Source of the DNA: Pseudonocardia sediminis
Lineage (GTDB): Bacteria; Actinomycetota; Actinomycetes; Mycobacteriales; Pseudonocardiaceae
NCBI RefSeq assembly: GCF_004217185.1
Contig: NZ_SHKL01000001.1
Location: 2,192,001-2,256,000 of the forward strand
Length of the DNA: 64,000 nucleotides
Reading direction: 5' to 3'
Shown: piece after piece, positions 40,870 through 49,484 of the stretch
How positions within the stretch are numbered: position 1 is the first letter of the stretch
How the letters are laid out: each line of letters begins with the position of its first letter
Notes under the pieces: generated by a model
Seen by the model: the letters and a program-made list of their open reading frames with translations, nothing else
Database searches by the model: none
Told to the model about the DNA's origin: nothing
Translations under genes and position numbers: made by a program

Positions 40870-41616
40870 GTGAGTTTCACGCTGCTACCCGCCGTTGACG
40901 TCGCCGACGGCCAGGCCGTCCGCCTGGTCCAGGGTGAGGCCGGCACCGAGACCGGCTACGGCGAGCCCCTCGAGGCCGCCCTGACCTGGCAGCGTGACGG
41001 CGCCGAGTGGATCCATCTGGTGGACCTCGACGCCGCGTTCGGGCGGGGCTCGAACGCCGAGCTGCTGGCGGAGGTCGTGGGCAAGCTCGACGTCGACGTC
41101 GAGCTGTCGGGGGGCATCCGCGACGACGCGTCGCTGGAGCGCGCCCTGGCCACCGGCTGCCGCCGCGTCAACCTGGGCACCGCCGCGCTGGAGAACCCGC
41201 AGTGGTGCGCCGCGGCGGTGGCGAGGTACGGCGACCGGATCGCGGTCGGGCTCGACGTCAAGATCATCGACGGGCAGCACCGGCTGGCCGCGCGCGGCTG
41301 GACCACCGACGGCGGCGATCTCTGGGAGACCCTCGCCCGGATGGACCGCGACGGCGTCTCGCGCTACGTCGTCACCGACGTCAGCAAGGACGGCACGCTG
41401 CAGGGCCCGAACGTCGAGCTGCTGCGGCGGGTGTCCGAGGCGACGCCCGCGCCGGTGATCGCGTCCGGCGGCATCGCCGAGGTGTCCGACCTGGTCTCGC
41501 TCGCCCGGGCGGCCGCGGACGGCGCGAACATCGAGGGCTCGATCGTCGGCAAGGCGCTCTACGCGCAGCGCTTCACGCTGCCCGAGGCGCTCGCCGCCGT
41601 CCGTGAGGTCTCCTGA
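40870..41616 (+). CDS. priA: Phosphoribosyl isomerase A (dual HisA/TrpF)
   Basis: PriA isomerises both the histidine intermediate ProFAR and the tryptophan intermediate phosphoribosyl anthranilate, replacing TrpF in most actinobacteria. The 248-residue TIM barrel has catalytic D10 and D174 and the PriA-specific R142 and W144 in Arg-Gly-Trp, one residue less than the M. tuberculosis numbering (D11, D175, R143, W145). No trpF is seen near the trp genes in this window, in line with a dual role. The GTG start is followed at once by the first barrel strand. hisF overlaps its stop by one base. Confidence 0.95.
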   Translation: MSFTLLPAVDVADGQAVRLVQGEAGTETGYGEPLEAALTWQRDGAEWIHLVDLDAAFGRGSNAELLAEVVGKLDVDVELSGGIRDDASLERALATGCRRVNLGTAALENPQWCAAAVARYGDRIAVGLDVKIIDGQHRLAARGWTTDGGDLWETLARMDRDGVSRYVVTDVSKDGTLQGPNVELLRRVSEATPAPVIASGGIAEVSDLVSLARAAADGANIEGSIVGKALYAQRFTLPEALAAVREVS

Positions 41617-42389
41617 TGGGTGTGGCGGTCCGTGTCATCCCGTGCCTGGACGTCGACGCCGGGCGCGTGGTCAAGGGCGTCAACTTCCGCGAGCTGCGCG
41701 ACGCCGGCGACCCGGTCGAGATGGCCCGGGTCTACGACGCCGAGGGCGCCGACGAGCTGACGTTCCTCGACGTCACGGCGTCGTCGTCGGAGCGCGGCAC
41801 CATGATGGACGTGGTCCGCCGCACCGCCGAGCAGGTGTTCATCCCGCTCACCGTCGGCGGCGGCATCCGCACCCCCGACGACGTGGACGCGATGCTGCGC
41901 GCCGGCGCGGACAAGGTCAGCGTGAACACCGCCGCGATCGCCCGCCCCGAGCTGCTGCACGAGATGTCGCGCCGTTTCGGGTCGCAGTGCATCGTGCTCT
42001 CGGTCGACGCCCGCCGGGTGCCCGAGGGGGAGAAGCCGCAGCCCTCGGGCTACGAGGTGACCACGCACGGCGGGCGCCGCAGCGCCGGCGTCGACGCGGT
42101 CGAGTGGGCCCGTCGCGGCCAGGAGCTCGGTGTCGGGGAGATCCTGCTCAACTCCATGGACGCCGACGGCACCCGCGCCGGTTTCGACCTGGAGATGATC
42201 GAGCAGGTGCGCGCCGTCGTCGACGTGCCGGTGATCGCCTCCGGCGGCGCCGGTTCGGTGGACCACTTCCCGCCGGCGGTGGCCGCGGGCGCGGACGCGG
42301 TGCTCGCGGCCAGCGTCTTCCACTTCGGCACGTTGCGGATCTCCGAGGTGAAGGACGCCCTGCGCGGGGCCGCGGTGGAGGTCCGATGA
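41616..42389 (+). CDS. hisF: Imidazole glycerol phosphate synthase, cyclase subunit
   Basis: HisF uses ammonia from HisH to form imidazoleglycerol phosphate and AICAR. The 257-residue barrel shows Ile-Pro-Cys-Leu-Asp-Val-Asp near 8, Phe-Leu-Asp-Val-Thr-Ala-Ser near 48, Gly-Gly-Gly-Ile-Arg near 80 and Leu-Ser-Val-Asp-Ala near 128. Ala-Ser-Gly-Gly-Ala-Gly lies near 208. The ATG shares a base with the hisA stop (TGATG). hisI follows with an ATGA overlap. Confidence 0.97.
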   Translation: MGVAVRVIPCLDVDAGRVVKGVNFRELRDAGDPVEMARVYDAEGADELTFLDVTASSSERGTMMDVVRRTAEQVFIPLTVGGGIRTPDDVDAMLRAGADKVSVNTAAIARPELLHEMSRRFGSQCIVLSVDARRVPEGEKPQPSGYEVTTHGGRRSAGVDAVEWARRGQELGVGEILLNSMDADGTRAGFDLEMIEQVRAVVDVPVIASGGAGSVDHFPPAVAAGADAVLAASVFHFGTLRISEVKDALRGAAVEVR

Positions 42390-42748
42390 GCACGCGCGTG
42401 CAGAACTCGGAGCTCGACCCGACGATCGCCGCCCGCCTCAAGCGCGACGCCGACGGTCTGGTCTGCGCCGTCGTCCAGTCGCGGGCGGGCGAGGTGCTGA
42501 TGGTCGGCTGGATGGACGACGAGGCGCTGCACCGCACCCTGACCACCGGCCGCGGGACCTACTGGTCGCGCTCGCGCCGCGAGTACTGGGTCAAGGGCGA
42601 CACGTCCGGGCACGTCCAGCACGTGCACGAGGTGCGCCTGGACTGCGACGGCGACGCGATTCTCCTCACCGTCGACCAGGAGGGCCCGGCGTGCCACACG
42701 GGCACCCGGACCTGCTTCGACGCCGACGTACTGCTGGCCGACTCCTAG
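42386..42748 (+). CDS. hisI: Phosphoribosyl-AMP cyclohydrolase
   Basis: HisI opens the adenine ring of phosphoribosyl-AMP. The 120-residue protein has Gly-Trp-Met-Asp near 36, Tyr-Trp-Ser-Arg-Ser-Arg near 55 and the metal-ligand segment Asp-Cys-Asp-Gly-Asp near 84. The late cysteines lie in Ala-Cys-His-Thr-Gly near 102. No hisE domain is fused. The stop codon TAG at 42746-42748 lies inside the six-base target duplication of the IS481 element, so the insertion left the protein intact. Confidence 0.97.
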   Translation: MSTRVQNSELDPTIAARLKRDADGLVCAVVQSRAGEVLMVGWMDDEALHRTLTTGRGTYWSRSRREYWVKGDTSGHVQHVHEVRLDCDGDAILLTVDQEGPACHTGTRTCFDADVLLADS

Positions 42749-42749
42749 T
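42744..42749. repeat. Target site duplication, left copy
   Basis: CCTAGT flanks the IS481 element directly on the left and is repeated at 43832-43837. It contains the hisI stop codon. Confidence 0.9.
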
Positions 42750-42774
42750 TGTACTGCCCACGGAGGTTGAGTAC
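42750..42774 (+). repeat. IS481 left terminal inverted repeat
   Basis: The 25 bases starting TGTACTGCCCA match the reverse complement of 43807-43831 at 20 of 25 positions. Confidence 0.88.
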
Positions 42775-42864
42775 ATCCGGACTGGCGGTTTGATGTTGAC
42801 GTGAGGGAGGGCCTCCGGGTCCGGTGTGGATTGCGACATCTACACCTCGACCCAGGAGGCCCTC

Positions 42865-43836
42865 GTGGTCCACGGTAACGCCCCGCTGTCCCCGACCGGC
42901 CGGCTACGTCTGGCCCGTTGTGTGGTCGATGAGGGCTGGCCGCTGCGCCGGGCCGCGGAGCGGTTCCAGGTCGCTGTGAACACCGCCGCCCGCTGGTCAC
43001 AGCGTTACCGCATCGGCGGTGCGGCGGCGATGGCGGACCGGTCGAGCCGCCCGCATTACAGCCCGTCGCGGACCGCGACGCGGCGGGAACGGCGGATCGT
43101 GTCGATGCGGGTGAGCAGGCGGTGGGGCCCGGCCCGGATCGGCTACCGGCTCGGGATCGCCCCGTCGACGGTGCATCGGGTCCTGGCCCGCTACCGGGTC
43201 CCGCGCCTGGCCGATCTCGATCGCGCCACCGGGCGCCCGATCCGCACCCGCCGGCCCCGCCGCTACGAGCACGACGCGCCCGGGGACCTGGTGCACGTCG
43301 ACATCAAGAAGCTGGGCAACATCCCCGACGGCGGCGGGCACCGGGTTCTGGGCCGAGCCCGCGGCAAACGGATCCGGACCCGCGGGGTCGGCTACAGCTA
43401 CCTGCACAACGCCGTTGACGACCACTCCCGCCTGGCCTACACCGAGGTCCTGCCCGACGAACGGGCCGAGACCGCGGTTGCGTTCTGGGCCCGCGCCCAG
43501 GCGTTCTTCACCGCCTCAGGGATCAGCGTGTCCCGGGTGCTGACCGACAACGGCGCCTGCTACCGGTCCCACCCGTGGCGCGATCTATTGCGCGACAACG
43601 ACATCGTCCACAAACGGACCCGGCCCTACCGTCCTCAGACGAACGGGAAGGTGGAGCGGTTCAACCGGACCCTGCTCGACGAATGGGCCTACGCCCGCCC
43701 CTACCAGCGCGAATCCGACCGGCGAGCAGACCTCGCCGGCTGGCTGCATCACTACAATCACCACCGCGGACACACCGCCCTCCAGGGCCTCCCACCCGCC
43801 AGCCGCGTCCCCAACCTCACTGGGCAGAACACCTAG
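42865..43836 (+). CDS. IS481-family transposase
   Basis: This 323-residue DDE transposase has an N-terminal helix-turn-helix region (about 10-60, with Ala-Ala-Glu-Arg-Phe). The rve-type catalytic core has D146 in Val-His-Val-Asp-Ile, D228 in Leu-Thr-Asp-Asn-Gly and E264 in Lys-Val-Glu-Arg-Phe-Asn, giving the DD(35)E spacing of the family. The GTG at 42865 is chosen because AGGAGG lies five bases upstream; an earlier in-frame GTG at 42826 lacks this. The frame crosses the right inverted repeat, and its TAG stop (43834-43836) is supplied by the duplicated target DNA. Confidence 0.95.
   Translation: MVHGNAPLSPTGRLRLARCVVDEGWPLRRAAERFQVAVNTAARWSQRYRIGGAAAMADRSSRPHYSPSRTATRRERRIVSMRVSRRWGPARIGYRLGIAPSTVHRVLARYRVPRLADLDRATGRPIRTRRPRRYEHDAPGDLVHVDIKKLGNIPDGGGHRVLGRARGKRIRTRGVGYSYLHNAVDDHSRLAYTEVLPDERAETAVAFWARAQAFFTASGISVSRVLTDNGACYRSHPWRDLLRDNDIVHKRTRPYRPQTNGKVERFNRTLLDEWAYARPYQRESDRRADLAGWLHHYNHHRGHTALQGLPPASRVPNLTGQNT
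43807..43831 (-). repeat. IS481 right terminal inverted repeat
   Basis: Read on the minus strand it begins TGTTCTGCCCA and mirrors the left end. It overlaps the last codons of the transposase gene. Confidence 0.88.
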
Positions 43837-43837
43837 T
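43832..43837. repeat. Target site duplication, right copy
   Basis: CCTAGT directly follows the right end of the element. It holds the transposase stop codon on the plus strand and the LysR gene stop codon on the minus strand. Confidence 0.9.
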
Positions 43838-44771
43838 CCTCCACACCGCTGGGCACGACGGCGGGGGACAGGGCGGCCGCCCGGGCCCGGACGGCGGCGA
43901 GCCCGGCGGCGACGGTGGGCTGGGTGCCCGATCCGGCGCGGACGGCGGTGATCACCCGGCGGGTCGGGACCGGCGCCGTCGTGATCGGGATCCGGCGGGT
44001 GTCGTGCCGGTAGGGCAGCTCGGCCAGGCGCGGGACGAGCGCGACCCCGAACCCGCGGGCGACCAGCGCGGCGCCGGTGTCCCACTCGTCGGCGTAGTGG
44101 GCGACGTCGGGGGCGAAGCCGGCGCTGGCGCAGGCGAGCGCGACGAGCTGGAAGTAGGCGCGCCCGGGGTTGCTGCCGACCCACGGGTCGGAGGCGAACT
44201 CGGCCAGCCCGACGCCGTCGCGTCCGGCCAGCGGGTGGTCGGGCCCGACGAGCATGTCCAGCGGCTCGTCGTAGAGGGCCTGCTGGGTGAAGGCGACGTC
44301 GGTCGCCGGCGGGATGCTCGGCGTCGCGACGACGACGGCGATGTCGGAGTCGTCCGCGGCAAGCAGGTCGAACGAGCGGGCCGGCTCGGTCTCGCGCAGG
44401 TGCAGGCGCAGCGTGGGGTGGTCGCGGCGCAGCTCGGCCAGGGCCTGCGGCACCACGGCCGCGGCGGCGGTGGAGAACGCGCAGAAGCGCAGGGTCCCGC
44501 CCACGCCACCGGTCCGTAGCGCGGCGAGGTCGGCCCGGGCCTGCTCCCACTGGGCGGTGAGGATCTCGCCGTGGGCGAGCAGCGTCCGCGCGGCCGGGGT
44601 GAGGCGCACCCCGCGCCCGACCGGTTCGATCAGCGCTGTGTCGAGCTCGCGGGCCAGCGCCTGGATCTGGTGCGAGGCCGCGGACGGGGTCATCCGGCAG
44701 ACCTCGGCGGCGGCGGTCACGGTGCCGTGCCGCGCGAGCGCGGCGAGCACCTTCAGGCGCCGGTCGATCAT
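43833..44771 (-). CDS. LysR-family transcriptional regulator
   Basis: This 312-residue protein has the N-terminal LysR winged helix (residues 1-60, with Thr-Val-Thr-Ala-Ala-Ala-Glu and Ser-Ala-Ala-Ser-His-Gln-Ile). A periplasmic-binding-type effector domain of two lobes follows from about 90. It is divergent from the amine oxidase-Rieske-reductase operon and probably controls it; the inducer is not known. The ATG at 44771 overlaps a perfect palindrome (TGTACG-AAC-CGTACA), which may serve for self-regulation. Its stop codon lies in the right copy of the IS481 target duplication, so it was convergent with hisI before the insertion. Confidence 0.9.
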   Translation of the reverse strand: MIDRRLKVLAALARHGTVTAAAEVCRMTPSAASHQIQALARELDTALIEPVGRGVRLTPAARTLLAHGEILTAQWEQARADLAALRTGGVGGTLRFCAFSTAAAAVVPQALAELRRDHPTLRLHLRETEPARSFDLLAADDSDIAVVVATPSIPPATDVAFTQQALYDEPLDMLVGPDHPLAGRDGVGLAEFASDPWVGSNPGRAYFQLVALACASAGFAPDVAHYADEWDTGAALVARGFGVALVPRLAELPYRHDTRRIPITTAPVPTRRVITAVRAGSGTQPTVAAGLAAVRARAAALSPAVVPSGVED

Positions 44772-44785
44772 GTACGAACCGTACA
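44771..44785. promoter_or_regulatory. Perfect palindrome at the LysR start, probable operator
   Basis: TGTACG and CGTACA flank AAC. The site overlaps the first base of the LysR start codon and lies 136 bases before the amine oxidase gene. Dyad symmetry of this size fits a LysR-type operator, but no binding data are available. Confidence 0.5.
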
Positions 44786-44921
44786 AGATCCCTGGTCGGA
44801 TTCTTCGATGGACGCGAACGGTCCCGGGAGTCGACACTTCCCCCGACGCCCCGTGACACCGCCGCAAGGCGGTTCCACCACCGGTCCCGGCGTCTCCCAC
44901 CCATGCTCAGGAGCAGCGAAG

Positions 44922-46106
44922 ATGACGTCCTACCGCGCGATCGTCGTCGGCCTCGGCGGGCTGGGCTCGGCGGCCCTGTACCGGCTCGCCGCCGACCTCG
45001 GCCCGGGCGTGCTGGGGATCGAGCAGTTCGAGCTCGGCCACCACCGCGGCGCGTCCCAGGACCACTCCCGGATCATCCGCCTCGCCCAGCACCAGTCCGA
45101 GTACGCGGCCCTCGCCGCGCCGGCCTACAAGGCGTGGGACGAGGTCGAGTCCGAGTCCGGCCAGCAGATCGTCACCCGCACCGGGGGACTGGTGATCGAG
45201 GACCGGGTCGCGCGCCGGGGCGCCGCGACCGGCACCCGCAACATCGAGGGCTACACCGACGTGTTCGACCGCCACGGCGTCGCCTACGAGCTGCTCGACG
45301 CCGACGAGCTCACCGCCCGCTGGCCGCAGTTCCGCCTCGACGGCGGCGAGCAGGCCCTCTACCAGGCCGAGTCCGGCATCGTCGACGCCGCGCGAGCGAA
45401 CGCCGTGCACGTCGCGCTGGCCCGTGCCCACGGCGCCGAGGTCCGGACCTCCACCCCGGTGCGGGCGGTGCGCCCCGACGGCGACGGCGTCGCGGTGGTC
45501 ACCGACGACGGCGTCCTGCATGCCGACCGCGTCGTGGTGGCCGCCGACGCCTGGACCAACCGGGTCCTCGCCGGGACGGGGACGACGCTGCCGCTGACCG
45601 TCCTGCGCGAGCAGGTCACCTACTACGCCACCCCGCACCTCGCGGAGTTCGCGCCGTCGCGGTTCCCGGTGTTCATGTGGCACGGGCGGCACAACTTCTA
45701 CGGCTTCCCCGTCTACGGCGAGGTCGCCACGAAGCTCGGCCAGCACATGGGCGGCGAGGAGACCACCGCCGACGAGCGGACGTTCGACCCGGACCCGGTG
45801 CGCCGCGACCGCTACGCCGCGTTCGTCGACGAGCACCTCCCGCGCTTCGGCGGTCCGGAGCTCTACTCGAAGACCTGCCTCTACACCGTGCCGCCGGACC
45901 AGAACTTCGTGCTCGACACCCTGCCCGGGCACCCGCAGATCTCCGTCGCGATCGGCGCCGGGCACGCCTACAAGTTCGCGGCGCTGATCGGGGGACTGCT
46001 GGCCGACCTGGCGCAGGACCGCGCGCCGGCGCACCCGATCGACGCCTTCTCGATCACCCGCCCGGCCCTGACCGACCCGTCGTTCCCGCGCAGCTTCCAC
46101 ACCTGA
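44922..46106 (+). CDS. N-methyl amino acid oxidase (sarcosine/N-methyltryptophan oxidase type)
   Basis: This 394-residue flavoprotein has Gly-Leu-Gly-Gly-Leu-Gly-Ser near residue 10. It also has Arg-Ile-Ile-Arg near 50 and C319 in Thr-Cys-Leu-Tyr-Thr-Val-Pro-Pro-Asp, the cysteine that holds FAD covalently in monomeric sarcosine oxidase and N-methyltryptophan oxidase. Such enzymes oxidise N-methyl groups to formaldehyde and peroxide. Followed by a Rieske oxygenase and its reductase, it probably removes the last methyl group from a methylated amine made by the oxygenase. AGGAG at 44909-44913 sets the ATG. Confidence 0.88.
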   Translation: MTSYRAIVVGLGGLGSAALYRLAADLGPGVLGIEQFELGHHRGASQDHSRIIRLAQHQSEYAALAAPAYKAWDEVESESGQQIVTRTGGLVIEDRVARRGAATGTRNIEGYTDVFDRHGVAYELLDADELTARWPQFRLDGGEQALYQAESGIVDAARANAVHVALARAHGAEVRTSTPVRAVRPDGDGVAVVTDDGVLHADRVVVAADAWTNRVLAGTGTTLPLTVLREQVTYYATPHLAEFAPSRFPVFMWHGRHNFYGFPVYGEVATKLGQHMGGEETTADERTFDPDPVRRDRYAAFVDEHLPRFGGPELYSKTCLYTVPPDQNFVLDTLPGHPQISVAIGAGHAYKFAALIGGLLADLAQDRAPAHPIDAFSITRPALTDPSFPRSFHT

Positions 46107-46141
46107 GCACCCGCCCCACTCTTCGAGAGGAGAACCGAGCC

Positions 46142-47488
46142 ATGACGATCGACGTCCCCGCGGTGCGCACCGAAGCCCTCCCGGCCGCGCTCACCGGCGA
46201 CCCCCACCCCGCCCTGCCGGCGCGTCCCCTGGATCCGGCCCGGTTCACCGAGCCCGGCACCTACCGGCGCACCCGGCTGCCGGTCGACCTGGCCTCGACC
46301 CTGATCCCGGACGCCTACACCTCGCCGGAGTTCTTCGCCCTGGAGCGGGAGAAGGTGTTCACCACCGGCTGGGTCGCGGTCGGGTTCGCCGGCGACGTCG
46401 ACCGGCCGGGCCGGTGCGTGGTGGTCGAGGTCGCCGGACGGTCGATCATCGTCACCCGCAACCGGCTCGGTGAGCTGCGCGGGTTCCACAACGTCTGCCG
46501 TCACCGCGCCACGAAGCTGCTCGACGCCGACGCCCGCGAGGTCGGGCACCGCGGACGCATCCGCTGCCCGTACCACAACTGGACCTACGACACCGACGGC
46601 GCGTGCCTGGGCACCCCGCTGTTCGAGGGCTCCGACGTGCCCGCCGGCCAGGAGGCGATCTTCGACACCTCCGGTGCGCGGGGCTTCGACCGCGCCGATC
46701 ACGGCCTTCTCCCGGTGTCGGTCGACACCTGGGGCTTCCTCCTGTTCGTCAACCTCGCCCGCGACCCCGCTCCACTGGCGGCGCAGCTCGGTGACCTGCC
46801 GCAGCGCTTCGCCGGGCACCGGCTCGAGGAGTGGGCCCCGCAGCGGCGCAGCACCTACGACGTCGCCGCGAACTACAAGCTCGTCGGCGAGAACTTCATG
46901 GAGTACTACCACCTGCCCTGGGTGCACCCCGAGCTCAACCAGGTCTCCAAGTTCTCCGACCACTACCGATGGCAGGGACCCGGGATGTACACGGGCATGT
47001 GCACGACGCCGGTGTCGCGCAACACCGACGCGGGCGGCTGGGACGGGCTGAAGGCCCTGAGCACGCTCGGCTCCGACGACGCCGACAGCGGACGGTTCGT
47101 CTGGCTGTTCCCGAACACCGCGCTGGTCGTGCTGCCCAACCACGCGTTCGTCCTGCTCAACCGCCCGGTCGCGGCGAACCGCACGGTCGAGACCGCCGTC
47201 CTGCTCGCCCACCCGGAGTCCCTCGAGGATCCGGGCGCGGAGTCCGGCCTCGAGCAGCTGGCGGCGTTCTGGGACCTGGTCAACCGCCAGGACCTCGAGA
47301 TCGTCGAGCGGGTGCAGGAGGGCATCGAGAACCCGGCGTACGAGGGCGGCCGGATGTGCTTCCGGTTCGAGGAGCCGCTGCACCGGTTCCAGAACATGAT
47401 CGCCGACAAGATGGTCGGTATCGAGCGCGTTCCCGCAGGGGATGAGGACACACTGGTGCGCATGTTCCCGGACCCGTCATGCGCATGA
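46142..47488 (+). CDS. Rieske oxygenase, quaternary-amine demethylase type
   Basis: This 448-residue oxygenase component has a Rieske [2Fe-2S] site with C119, H121, C142 and H145. The mononuclear iron site has H257 and H262, with E254 in the position that bridges electrons from the Rieske centre. Most ring-hydroxylating relatives have aspartate there. Glutamate at this place with the spacing Glu-x2-His-x4-His is what I recall for carnitine oxygenase CntA, so a quaternary or methylated amine is the likely substrate (glycine betaine, proline betaine or carnitine cannot be told apart). AGAGGAGA precedes the ATG. The reductase gene overlaps its end by ten bases. Confidence 0.88.
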   Translation: MTIDVPAVRTEALPAALTGDPHPALPARPLDPARFTEPGTYRRTRLPVDLASTLIPDAYTSPEFFALEREKVFTTGWVAVGFAGDVDRPGRCVVVEVAGRSIIVTRNRLGELRGFHNVCRHRATKLLDADAREVGHRGRIRCPYHNWTYDTDGACLGTPLFEGSDVPAGQEAIFDTSGARGFDRADHGLLPVSVDTWGFLLFVNLARDPAPLAAQLGDLPQRFAGHRLEEWAPQRRSTYDVAANYKLVGENFMEYYHLPWVHPELNQVSKFSDHYRWQGPGMYTGMCTTPVSRNTDAGGWDGLKALSTLGSDDADSGRFVWLFPNTALVVLPNHAFVLLNRPVAANRTVETAVLLAHPESLEDPGAESGLEQLAAFWDLVNRQDLEIVERVQEGIENPAYEGGRMCFRFEEPLHRFQNMIADKMVGIERVPAGDEDTLVRMFPDPSCA

Positions 47489-48417
47489 TCATCGAGGAGC
47501 GCCGCGACGCCGCCGACGGCGTCGTCACCCTGACCCTCGCGCGCGCCGACGGCGCGACGCTGCCCGCCTGGGACCCGGGCGCCCACGTCGACGTCATGCT
47601 GGACAACGGGATCACCCGCCAGTACTCGCTGTGCTCGGACCCGCACGACCTGCGGACGTGGCGGATCGGGGTCCTGCGCGAGCCGGGCGGGCGCGGCGGG
47701 TCGGAGTACGTGTTCGGCAAGCTGCACGGCGGGGACACGGTCGAGGTCGGCGAGCCCCGCAACCACTTCGTGCTCGAGCCCGCACCGGCCTACGTCTTCG
47801 TCGCCGGCGGCATCGGGATCACCCCGATCCTGCCGATGGTCGCCGCGGCGGCACGGGCCGGCGCGTCGTGGTCCCTGCTCTACGGCGGTCGCACGCGGTC
47901 CTCGATGGCGTTCCTCGACGAGCTCGCCCGGTACGGCGACCGCGTCACGATCGCCCCCCAGGACGAGGTGGGCCTGCTCGACCTCGACGGTCCGCTGGGC
48001 ACGCCGCGTCCGGGCACGCTCGTCTACGCCTGCGGACCGGCGCCGATGCTCGACGCCGTCGCCGCCCGCACCGGGGGATGGCCGGCGGGCTCGCTCCGTG
48101 TCGAGCGCTTCACCCCGCTCGCGCCCGACCCGGCCGGGGCCGAGGAGGCGTTCGAGGTGGAGTTCGCGACCAGCGTCGTCACCGCGACCGTGCCCGCCGG
48201 GGTCTCCATCCTGTCCGTCGCCGAGAGCGCGGGGATCATGGCCGACTGGTCGTGCCGGGAGGGCACCTGCGGCAGCTGCGAGGTCTCGTTGCTCAGCGGC
48301 CGTGCCGAGCACCGGGACGCGGTCCTGACCGAGGAGGAGAAGCAGGAGCAGAGCACGATGATGGTCTGCGTCTCGCGCGCCGAGCGGGGCTGTCCGCGGC
48401 TGCGGATCGACCTCTGA
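47479..48417 (+). CDS. Rieske oxygenase reductase (FNR plus C-terminal 2Fe-2S)
   Basis: This 312-residue protein supplies electrons from NAD(P)H to the oxygenase. The N-terminal flavin domain has Arg-Gln-Tyr-Ser-Leu-Cys-Ser near 53. The nucleotide domain has Gly-Gly-Ile-Gly-Ile-Thr-Pro near 110 and Tyr-Ala-Cys-Gly-Pro near 183. The C-terminal plant-type ferredoxin domain has Cys-x4-Cys-x2-Cys near 256-264 and a late cysteine near 295. The order matches the VanB/CntB/GbcB class. The first ATG lies inside the oxygenase gene; a second ATG at 47485 is also possible. Confidence 0.9.
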   Translation: MRMIIEERRDAADGVVTLTLARADGATLPAWDPGAHVDVMLDNGITRQYSLCSDPHDLRTWRIGVLREPGGRGGSEYVFGKLHGGDTVEVGEPRNHFVLEPAPAYVFVAGGIGITPILPMVAAAARAGASWSLLYGGRTRSSMAFLDELARYGDRVTIAPQDEVGLLDLDGPLGTPRPGTLVYACGPAPMLDAVAARTGGWPAGSLRVERFTPLAPDPAGAEEAFEVEFATSVVTATVPAGVSILSVAESAGIMADWSCREGTCGSCEVSLLSGRAEHRDAVLTEEEKQEQSTMMVCVSRAERGCPRLRIDL

Positions 48418-48441
48418 CCCGCGTCGAGCGGGCCCGGGGCC

Positions 48442-49314
48442 TCAGGCCTCGTTCGGCATCGGCGGGGACGGGGTGGACATGGCCCACCGGATGCCGGTGG
48501 TGACCAGCTGCCCGCCGGCCCGCACGACCGTCGACTCCGCCACCGGCAGGTAGGGCAGCCGCAGCGGCAGCCTTGCCCAGCGCGGCAGCATCTCCACCGA
48601 CGCCGCCCCGAGGACCGCGTACGGGATCCTCGCCGGGATCGGCAGCGGCGGGTTGAACAGCAGGAACCGGGCGGTGGCGCGGGCCTCCGGGCTGCCGGTC
48701 AGCTCCGGGCGGTACTCCTCGATCTGCGCGGCGAGCTCGGCCTCGGTCTCCGGCGGGTCGACGACGTCGAGCTCGCGGGCGACGCGGGCGGTGTCGGCGA
48801 CGTAGCCGTCGCGCCCGGCCTGGTCGAGCGGCTCGCGCCCGTAGCGCTGGTGCGAGCGCAGGAAGCTGTCGATCTCGGCGATGTGCACCCAGCGCAGCAG
48901 GTGCGGGTCCGACGCCGAGTACGGACGCCCGTCGGGGGCGGTGCCGTTGACGTGGGTGTGCACCTTCTTGATCTTCGCGATGGTCTCGTCGGCGAGCTCG
49001 GCGGGCCCGAACGTGGTGACGGCCAGGAAGTAGCTGGTGCGCTGCAGACGGCCCCACGGGTCGCCGCGGAACCCGGAGTGCCCGGCCACCCCGGCCATGG
49101 CCAGCGGGTGCAGCGACTGCAGCAGCAGGGCGCGCAGCCCGCCGACGAACATCGACGCGTCGCCGTGCACGCGGCGGATCGGGCGGTCCTCGCCGAACCA
49201 GCGCGGGCCCGGGGTGGAGTGGATGCGGTCGCGCCGTCCCGAGCCCTCCGGCCCGGCGACCTTCGTGAACACCGCCGACCCGATCCGTGTGCGCAGCTCG
49301 GCCACGCCGTTCAT
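48442..49314 (-). CDS. Oxygenase MpaB family protein
   Basis: This 290-residue protein resembles the MpaB/latex-clearing (DUF2236) oxygenases, haem proteins that cut isoprenoid chains or act on unknown substrates. Landmarks are Ala-Leu-Leu-Leu-Gln-Ser-Leu-His-Pro near 63, Arg-Gly-Asp-Pro-Trp-Gly-Arg near 85 and His-Ile-Ala-Glu near 145, which supply likely haem or metal ligands. The C-terminal segment is hydrophobic and Pro-rich. The frame is open well upstream, but the ATG at 49314 starts the conserved region. It is convergent with the Rieske operon. Confidence 0.75.
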   Translation of the reverse strand: MNGVAELRTRIGSAVFTKVAGPEGSGRRDRIHSTPGPRWFGEDRPIRRVHGDASMFVGGLRALLLQSLHPLAMAGVAGHSGFRGDPWGRLQRTSYFLAVTTFGPAELADETIAKIKKVHTHVNGTAPDGRPYSASDPHLLRWVHIAEIDSFLRSHQRYGREPLDQAGRDGYVADTARVARELDVVDPPETEAELAAQIEEYRPELTGSPEARATARFLLFNPPLPIPARIPYAVLGAASVEMLPRWARLPLRLPYLPVAESTVVRAGGQLVTTGIRWAMSTPSPPMPNEA

Positions 49315-49484
49315 CAGCCCCGATCCCGACACACCCACCACATCTCCATCATGCGTCGGTCCGACCGGCCCGGCCACCCGACCCCGGGGCGTCGAGGGCG
49401 GTGATCGTCGTGATGGCAGCGGAACGCACCACATCCGATGCGTTCCGCTGCCAGGACCCCGATCATGGCCGACGGCCCGGACGA

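Larger units (their letters stand above)
42750..43831 (+). mobile_element. IS481-family insertion sequence, complete
   Basis: This 1082-bp element begins TGTACTGCCCA and ends with its inverted counterpart. Terminal inverted repeats of 25 bp match at 20 positions. A 6-bp CCTAGT target duplication flanks it. It carries one DDE transposase gene, intact apart from the fact that its stop codon lies just outside the right end. Intact repeats, duplication and frame point to a recent insertion. Confidence 0.93.
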
